From Vandiemenella viatica (lineage: Eukaryota; Arthropoda; Insecta; Orthoptera; Morabidae), in contig CM061920.1 in the NCBI GenBank assembly GCA_031002005.1, positions 108,249,447-108,313,446 of the forward strand: a stretch of DNA of 64,000 nucleotides, read 5' to 3'. Made by a program: the position numbers and the translations under genes. How positions within the stretch are numbered: the stretch's first letter is position 1; each line of letters begins with the position of its first letter. The notes under the pieces were generated by a model. The model was not told the origin of the DNA. It did not search any database and saw nothing but the letters and a program-made list of their open reading frames with translations. Below are positions 57,030 through 64,000 of this stretch, piece after piece.

Positions 57030-57625
57030 TCCACGCGCTCCTTAATGGACTAAACGATAAAATAAAAAATAATATTAAATAAATGAATGAACTTTCCATG
57101 GACCCTGGTTAATTCCTACATTGTACACAATTTCACAAAAACGAACAGTTTACCATACCAGTAGTTATCAACAAGTGTAATCTTATGTTTCGCTATCCCA
57201 ATGCATATTTATTTTCCCATTAGTTTTCAGGTAGCAAGAAAAAACATTTTTTTTCATTGAGTAAAATAGGTATTGAAGAAAAAACCTTTTTCAATTTTGC
57301 CTTAAGGTTGTCAGGCGTTAGTGTATATTTTTATATGTAGTCTCGAGACATTTGTGCAATCTGCACGTCACGTCGTAATTTCTAGGGAAGAGAGATCGAA
57401 TATTTTAGAGATTGTATTTGTTATCACTTACGCACGTAGGCGAATTCTGAGACGGTCCCCACATTAAACCAGCAAAAATACCCTTACCATACAGAACAAA
57501 GGTTACGCGTTTAACAAACAGATGGCGACACTGCCCCCCCCCCCCTCCCCGTAGTATAGGGCCAACGAGAGACGTTGGGAGTAGAAACTTTGCCAACATA
57601 CTATAAGCCATATGATCACTGAAAA
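57030..57625. other. unannotated AT-rich DNA with a C-run
   Basis: No gene recognised. A run of 12 C lies at 57534-57545. Confidence 0.5.
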
Positions 57626-57634
57626 CTTCCCTTC

Positions 57635-57706
57635 CACAACCGTCTCTAAAGACCTCGCTGTTAAGAGACGTTAAGCAGTTATTGAAAAAAAAAAAAAAAA
57701 CCTTCT
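57635..57706 (+). repeat. tail-only fragment of SINE family A, with A-run
   Basis: CGTCTCTAAAGACCTCGCTG, then AAGAGACGTTAAGCAGTTAT and about 17 A, match the tail of the copy at 15432-15680 read on its own strand. Everything upstream of the tail is missing. Confidence 0.7.
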
Positions 57707-57709
57707 ACA

Positions 57710-58475
57710 AACCATAACTAAGTTACGTTGGAAATTATATAGTTGAAAGAGTATCTCTTCGCTGCAAGTAATTTGAATATCTGCACCACTATTCGAAAAT
57801 TCATTTTAGTAAAACTAATACATATGGAATCATTTACTTCTAGACGAAAAATACTGAGTAATGTTAAGCGGTCCCTAGCGGTCAATTCATGTACCTTGCA
57901 GACCACTATCGTGTTGTAATTAAACTAGCTTCATTCAGAACAAAGGAAATATATCAGCTGTTTTAGACAGATCATTTTCCTGTTCAGACTACTGCCTGTT
58001 GTTTAAATAGTTCCTCGAATCGGTATTGGAATAAGATCGAATCAGCGGCGTGCCTGCCTTCAAAGAAAGCCAACCAGGACGAGATAAACCGCGCCGCGAA
58101 AAGAGAGAGTTCTCTCTCTATGAGAGGCCCAGGGGAGCGCTTCCGGCGCCGATAGAATCGAATTACTCGAGCGTCACAGAGACAGGATGGAGATGGCTGC
58201 GCAAGTGTGCAGCCGTGATACCCCCTCAGTAACGCAACCACTGATTGGTAGCGATTAGCTGACTGAAAATATTTTACAAAATCACATTCAATGTTAATAA
58301 CGCTCAGATAAATTATAGTTCTTTCTTTTATTGATCGAACATTAAAATCAGCGGGAAAAAATGTAATAAAATACATGGTTCACACACTGTTCTAAAGACA
58401 TCAACCATATTACCTCAGGTTTGTTCAGACACCATCGTGGCTCATATTATACCTCATTATTATCGTCTACTCTTA
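57710..58475. other. unannotated; GC-richer patch at 58040-58250
   Basis: The patch at 58040-58250 contains CGCGCCGCG-type words and overlapping open frames on both strands with no domain. No gene is called. Confidence 0.4.
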
Positions 58476-58479
58476 CCAA

Positions 58480-58695
58480 GCCTGGAGTGTGAGTGGTAAC
58501 GCTTGGGCCTGGCAGTCACGAGCATCCAGGTTTAAATCCTGGTCTGTCATCCAGATTACGGTTTTACCCGGTTTCCCAATATCGCTCTAGGCAAATGGCG
58601 GGATAGATCCATCAAAATGCTACGGCCGAATAACTGCCAATTCCTTATCCCGTATTATATCTCCACTGTAAAGACAAGCCGTAAAGTAGAAGAAG
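58480..58695 (+). repeat. SINE family A copy
   Basis: Head GGAGTGTGAGTGGTAACGC, box B-like GGTTTAAATCC at 58529-58539, body CATCCAGATTACGGTTTTAC and AAATGGCGGGATAGATCC, and a decayed tail. Confidence 0.75.
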
Positions 58696-58699
58696 AAAA

Positions 58700-59590
58700 A
58701 CATCATTTCAACAGCCGAAAAGAAAAAATTAATGCATTAGAAATACAGTTTAAGTGAAACAATAACTATACGTTTACAATCTAACAATAAATTAAAGTCA
58801 CTTGCATTCATTTCGAAAATTTGTAGAATATTCAGTTTTTTATAAAATCGAAAAACAAAAGTAATGTATATAGCCCTAATTTTATTTAATATCTGTGAAT
58901 ATTGGTGACTTGGCAAAGAAAATTTCTATAAAACTGTTTATACATGTTTTGATTAATTTATTTCAGAAATAATTAGAAAAAATTGCTGGAAAATTACAAA
59001 ACTGCGGCAATTTGCAACAAAAATATTACATGAACAAATGCTGCCTCCAGACAGTGGGAAGCTGTGAATTCTTTATCACAATTTTCTGCTTCATTTATTT
59101 TATAAATTGTGTTAACTGTTTTCGCTGGTTTGAAGTAGGTACATGTATGGTGGCCTGCCCTCAGGCAGGCATGAGGGTCTTAGGAACATTACCAAGACAG
59201 ATGCGGAGGCAGGCTGAACTGTTGTATGGCGGTGCTGATTGTTATTGCGAGTAGGGTGTTGTTTGTGCTGTATGTATGAAGGTAAAACCCTGATGTTTAC
59301 CTTGTCAGGCCAACGTTTCCGAAAGATATCAAAATGGATCGCCATTCGATGGATGGACACTATAACTAGTGTCGTATTACCTCGCTCTATAACCACTACA
59401 ATGTTTGGAATTTAATATAGATATCCGATACATAAGTTCTGTGGTGGCTGACGAAAGGGAGAGTGTGCGACAGGGAGCTTGAGTAACTAAGGAAAGGTAT
59501 GGGCGTAACGGGCATTACTGGCCAGAGACACACAAGGGTAGTTCGTCTGTCGGTTTGACAGTGTTTCAATATGCCGTGCGTACGCCTCTG
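58700..59590. other. unannotated AT-rich DNA
   Basis: No gene recognised. Small GGCCTGCCCTCAGGCAGGC palindrome at about 59151-59169. Confidence 0.45.
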
Positions 59591-59604
59591 TCGTGGCTAC
59601 CCTT

Positions 59605-59825
59605 AAAGTAACCCGGTAGTCCTACCGGGTTGATCGGACCTACAGTTTAACGGAGAATCCGCTCCACGGAAGCGTTCCGGCGTAATGCACATTACACGGC
59701 GAACTAAGTCGGAGGTGGAAGTCGGGCTAAGGAGCATTCGATATCCCCGCCTAGACAGGGATTCGCACCAAGGATCGCTGGAGCTCTGGTCAGGCTCCTT
59801 AACCACTGAGACACCTGACCGCCGT
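59605..59825 (-). repeat. SINE family B copy with a palindromic end
   Basis: On the - strand: box A trace in GTCTCAGTGGTTAAGGAGCC, a decayed box B, and body words TTAAACTGTAGGTCCGATC. At its 3' edge stands the exact palindromic hairpin AACCCGGTA-GTCC-TACCGGGTT (59610-59631) where other copies have the CTTCGGGAGG tail. Confidence 0.75.
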
Positions 59826-59829
59826 ATTG

Positions 59830-60220
59830 AGTGACTGAGAGTGATAGTGTACAGTTGACGGCTGGAGTGCACAGCAAACGCTGGCTAGGAGAGAGAGGCG
59901 AGTGACGATCGACTGACGGAAGACTAATATACTATCACTTGAGTTTGATTGATAGAAGCTGATGGTACAGATTTAGTATTCGAATCCGGTCTTGCAAGAG
60001 TGGAATAGCTGCTGTTTAGACGCAAGCTTGCTTCATGTGAGGGGAACGAGTGCCTGGAGTGAATTACTAAGCTCGCTGAGGGGTAGAAGGATTATGGATA
60101 CAGACTGAACAGAAATACAGTTTTTCAGTCTTCAACCAATATAATGTCTACAAAAATTCAAGCCGTAAGCTTGCGAAGGTTATCTTAATTTCGTGCTTAA
60201 TTTTAAAATCAAGTAACATT
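59830..60220. other. unannotated DNA
   Basis: No gene or element recognised. Confidence 0.45.
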
Positions 60221-60227
60221 TATTCAC

Positions 60228-61208
60228 GACTAGCTTACCCGGCAATGCTTCACTATTGCTGGACTTGAGTAGGCACATAGATTAAATGAAAAAATATTTA
60301 CATATAAATTTTAAATTGCTGTTTCATTCGTTTTCAGTTGGAAAGGGTGAGAGGGGATGCGCTTTGGAAAACATATGCAGGCAGTATTTTTCTGTTTGTT
60401 TCAAAGTGTAAGTGTGCAAATTCCCATTGAAATCTGATGAAATATGTGGTTTTGTCTAAATTATGGGGAGGAGGGGTGGGTTTTTAAAAAAAATTTTTGA
60501 CAGGAACCTTCTCTGTCATCCCATCGACAACTCACCAAAGCTTCACCATAATCGGACGAACGGTTTGCGGGTTTGTTTAAATTATGGGGTGTTATGGCGA
60601 AGAGGGGGTAATTAAGGTGGTGGAAAGAGAGGAAAGGGATTGGGTTTTTGTGAGATTAATGTGTACAGTATTTATCTCTCTTTTTTAAAGTATAAGTGTA
60701 CAAATTCTTATCTAAATCGGATAAAATATGTGGTTTGCCTAAATTATGGGGTAAAAACGTAATGGGGTTGGAAAGGGGGAGAGGGGATGAATATTCGGAA
60801 ACCATACGTAGGATTTATTTTTCTGTTTGTTTTAAAGTATAAGTGTACAAATTCGTATCTAAATTGGATAAAAAATGTGGTATTGCCTAAATTATGGGGT
60901 AAAAACGTAATGGGGTTGGAAAGGGGGAGAGGGGATGAATATTCGGAAACCATACGTAGGCAGTATTTTTATGTTTGTTTTAAAGTATAAGTGTACAAAT
61001 TCCTATCTAAATCGGATAAAAAATGTGGTTTTGCCTAAATTATGGGGTGTTATGGGGAATAGGGGGTGACTTTTTGGATTTTTTGTCACAGGAACCTTCG
61101 CAGACTCTCACTTGAAAACTCTCCAAAGTTTCATTGTAATCTGATAAATGGTATAGGAATGCATAGAAGACGAACAAACCCACAAACATTGATTTTTATA
61201 TATAAGAT
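60228..61208 (+). mobile_element. dispersed repeat with several ~135-bp tandem units
   Basis: Head CTAGCTTACCCGGCAATGCT and end ACCCACAAACATTGATTTTT then TATATATAAGAT. Inside, the unit 'GGAAAGGGGGAGAGGGGATG ... AAGTATAAGTGTACAAATTC ... CTAAATTATGGGGT' recurs from about 60340, 60690, 60770 and 60900; the last two units (60768-60900 and 60901-61033) are nearly identical. Flanking wording 'TCACAGGAACCTTC ... CTCTCCAAAGTTTCATTGTAATCTGATAAATGG' occurs at both sides (about 60500 and 61085). It shows no coding capacity. Confidence 0.75.
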
Positions 61209-61214
61209 ATTTGT

Positions 61215-61440
61215 GATGTTAGCACTAGTCTCAAAACTGGTCAGAAATGGCGCGCCATGGCGTGTTGAACGCAGGATTCTGGCAATTCACGTCTTTACAG
61301 TTGCTTAACTATATGGAATGGTTATTACGTAATGCTCATAACCTTGCTTTTGCCATTTTTACAGATTTTAGTTGTAGTTTATATAGTGATACAGTTGTAA
61401 CTTCCACTGTCTTAATAATTACATTAGTATGTAACCAATC
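61215..61440. other. unannotated DNA
   Basis: No gene recognised. Confidence 0.4.
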
Positions 61441-61444
61441 AAAA

Positions 61445-61600
61445 TAAAAATAAATTGGAAATCCCAAAACCTTATGCTGTATCACGATATACCAGTTTTA
61501 TTTCTAGTCCAGGTCACATTCTGCAAGATAAATATATAACTACTGCATGAAGTATTAACTTTAGTAATATATCGCTTATGAAAGCAGTTTAAATTGTTTA
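61445..61600 (+). repeat. dispersed repeat shared with 37305-37460
   Basis: See 37305. Confidence 0.5.
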
Positions 61601-61719
61601 TAACATTAAATTCATAGTTAATTATGCTGTAACAAAATGTGTCAGTTGAATTTCACGAAATGGCTGCATTTCAACTTTGCCACAACATCCTGTAACCTGT
61701 GCGTAATGCATAACGCAAA

Positions 61720-62197
61720 TGGACACGTGATTGGCGTACATTTGTATTTAGAGAAGAGTCTCGATTCTGTCTGCTGCAAAGTGATAATCGACAACTTGTA
61801 CGCAAGCGTAGTGGAGAAACTGCCTACCCTACTCACATAGGCCCCGAAACTGGTGTCATGGTCTGGAGGCAATCAGGTTAGACAGTAGGACTGAGTTGCT
61901 TGTTGTTGAAGGCACAATTATACCCTTCATGTCCATCACTCAAATCGCATCTTCCATCGGGATAATGCCCGTCCTCATACTCTGGCCGTCACAACACATG
62001 ACGTGCAAGGGGTTACGATCACAATTTCGACCACACGGTCCCCACATTTGTCTCCAATAGAGCATGTCTCAGGAGTAGACACATTAAATCGCATAGTCAC
62101 TCAGCTCAAGACCTGCATACGTAGAGAGACATACACCAAGAAGGCATCCGAACTATTATTGAATGTATAGGGGCAAAAGGTGGCCGCACTTTTGACT
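61720..62197 (+). pseudogene. Tc1-like transposase, catalytic domain remnant
   Basis: Successive blocks on the + strand: RDWRTFVFREESRFCLLQSD (first catalytic Asp of D-E-S-R-F reads Glu), GETAYPTHIGPETGVMVW, a stop and shift, ELLVVEGTIIPFMSI, a shift, FHRDNARPHTLAVTTHD (second Asp kept in DNARPH), RSPHLSPIEHV (third acidic residue kept; 'P-D-L' reads P-H-L), then after another shift GIRTIIECIGAKGGRTF, the usual C-terminal 'I-x-A-x-G-G-x-T'. The order is that of Tc1-family transposases. The N-terminal DNA-binding half is missing and inverted ends were not found. It differs clearly from the Tc1-like remnant at 7205-8110. Confidence 0.85.
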
Positions 62198-62199
62198 GA

Positions 62200-62605
62200 C
62201 AACTCTATTTGAAGGTAATAAGCTTAGCCCGATCCATTTTAGCTTGTTACAATTTCTTCTGGGTATGACCCTAGATATATCTACAAAGTTTTATATAATT
62301 CCACCATTCCTGTCTGGGTGTTACTCTTTTAATTTTCGCCGTTGTATTTTTCCTGATGTATGCTATTGATATTGCATTCATGGTATTTATTTCGATAGCC
62401 TGGTACACAATAAACGTGTTTTATGTATATACAATTTGATGCAACATAACCGAAACTAGGCTATCCTAGCGACAATTTCACGAATCATATACGATGAATA
62501 GCGAGGATAGTTATTTATATTAGGACGAAACAATTAGAAATGATGAAATGTTTCTCTAACAGAAATTTCATAAAAGCCGCTTACTCCAGGAAACTCATAC
62601 ACACA
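62200..62605. other. unannotated AT-rich DNA
   Basis: No gene recognised. Confidence 0.45.
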
Positions 62606-62609
62606 GTTT

Positions 62610-62880
62610 ATCAGTATCTCTGTGATATGTGGTGCTGCTATCTAGTAGTAATATGATCACTCCTTATCGAAGCCAGCGCAGCCTAGTAGCTTCACTCTGA
62701 ACTATTTCATACCCCGGACTTTGATCGTTCATAGTTTTGCCATTTACGGGTTGAATTACGAAAAATTCCTTTTTTAGTTAATTATGTTACCAAAGCGGAG
62801 AACTTAATTTTCAAAATGATACCTCATTTATCGACTTTGGTTAAATGTGCAGTGAGAAGCGTCACAAAAAAAAAAAATAC
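62610..62880 (+). repeat. diverged relative of the repeat at 19340-19560
   Basis: GTGATATGTGGTGCTGCTAT, CTAGTAG, CTCTGAACTATTTCATAC, ATTCCTTTTTTAGTTAATTA, GATACCTCATTTATCGAC and an A-run match the order in the duplicated unit. Confidence 0.6.
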
Positions 62881-62884
62881 ATTT

Positions 62885-63940
62885 TTGAGAAGAAACATAT
62901 GTAATACGAAATGAAAAATCTACTGCGATGAAAGCAAAACAAACTCAAACTACTTGTACAGGAACTTTCATTTGTAAAACCCTTTTGTTATTATGCTAAG
63001 AGCCAGAACAATAAATTTTTTACTAACATCATAAAAATTAATTATCAACATAGAGATTACAAATTACGTGGCATAGCATTATCAGTATACAAATTAAAAG
63101 GAGGTACTGTATACATTTATTGATATCATTATATCGTTAGTAAAAACCGATCTCTAATGAATAATATCCGATAAGGTCTATAACATTTTTTTTCCGATTA
63201 CTGCCCTTCTTTTCACACAACTGTGTGAGGAAGCAGAATGAAAACTGTACCTCCCCGCTGTCCTGGAATCTGAGCCTCCTGGTTGAAACCGTGCGCTGAC
63301 GGGGTCGCTGTGGAGCACACGACGTCCGTCGGTGGTTTCAAACCGACATCGATTTCCGAACAGAGGTCGTAACCCGAAACGTGCTCCGATACGGCCTTAA
63401 TAGCAACACGAGATAACGCGCCCGGCGCGGCGTCTCAGTCGCTAATCCAACGACACGGTGAGACACTTTCCTTCCAGTATCGAATTTGAGAACCAAATAA
63501 CCAATATAACTTGAAGTATATATACTCAACTATGAACTACTTTCCCCCATATTATTTTGCACCTTCGACTTAGCTTCACTATTTTTTTTAAAAAAAACTT
63601 TTGATCAAGCAACATCTTCTAACAATTCTGACAGGAAATCTTTGACGATTATACAGCAGTCAATTCATTGTCCCTCTGTACAACAAAGCACATAACCATA
63701 TCAATTATTTTAGAAAACATTCTACAGCTGATAACAATAACCAAATAATATAAATCTTCATTTTTGCGACATGGGTCTAGACATATAGAGACGAGAGAGA
63801 TTTTAAATGCAAACAATATTCAAGTAAAGACGGAAACGTTTCTTGGAGTGCTTACGGAACGTATGGCGTACATTAGCTAATGAAAGTAACAGTACAGAGT
63901 AATTATGTAAATATTTGGTTATTTTATTATTTATTTTTAA
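62885..63940. other. unannotated; GC-richer part at 63230-63470
   Basis: No gene supported. The GC-richer part includes GCGCCCGGCGCGGCGTC and a - strand frame without motifs. Confidence 0.4.
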
Positions 63941-63942
63941 AA

Positions 63943-64000
63943 CAGGGTGTCCACATGAAACATCCCTGATTTCAAACTACAACATAGAATAACCTATTAA
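63943..64000 (+). mobile_element. possible transposon end at the window edge
   Basis: ACAGGGTGTCCACATGAAAC resembles the start of a mariner-like inverted repeat (compare CAGGGTCAG at 48451). It is cut off by the window end, so the match cannot be extended. Confidence 0.2.

Overview
The window looks like noncoding DNA from a large, AT-rich, repeat-laden animal genome, most likely an insect. I lean towards a polyneopteran (orthopteroid) insect because several tRNA-derived SINE patterns and LINE 3' ends resemble those I know from locust- and cricket-type genomes. That assignment is an inference from memory of repeat families, not a database result. There is no bacterial gene organisation, no operon, no CRISPR array and no complete host gene.

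Layout. 1-1.8 kb: two weak candidate exons and a degenerate hammerhead-ribozyme-like core just upstream of a splice acceptor. 4-5 kb: a reversed 'ACTAG...ATATAAGAT' repeat holding a decayed hAT-like piece. 7.2-8.25 kb: a broken Tc1-like transposase. 8.3-8.7 kb: a two-unit tandem repeat. 10.1-10.24 kb: a 16-bp minisatellite. 10.6-10.94 kb: a long imperfect hairpin. 14-17.1 kb: SINEs and dispersed repeats. 17.33-17.57 kb: the best candidate host exon, followed by a young SINE with intact target-site duplications. 17.97-23.34 kb: a nearly identical head-to-tail duplication of 2.69 kb. 25-31 kb: mostly unique AT-rich DNA with a SINE, a Penelope-like end motif and a LINE tail. 31.2-34.57 kb: an antisense reverse transcriptase fragment, then the best-preserved element of the window, a 5'-truncated CR1/Jockey-type LINE. 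34.6-46 kb: more SINEs, a perfect 22-bp hairpin and two further LINE tails. 48.45-49.19 kb: a complete but internally deleted mariner-like element with about 95-bp inverted repeats and TA duplications. 52.7-57 kb: a dispersed repeat with an internal duplication and two more LINE remnants. 58-64 kb: SINEs, a tandem-repeat-bearing element, a second Tc1-like remnant and a diverged relative of the duplicated unit.

Function. Nothing here works together as a pathway. The LINEs would once have supplied reverse transcription for the SINEs, and the DNA transposons are all dead by frameshift, stop or catalytic substitution. The candidate exons, all on the + strand, suggest that part of the window may be intronic, but I could not name the host gene. 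The points most worth following are the candidate exons, the near-perfect duplication (recent event or assembly artefact), the hammerhead-like core and the long hairpin.
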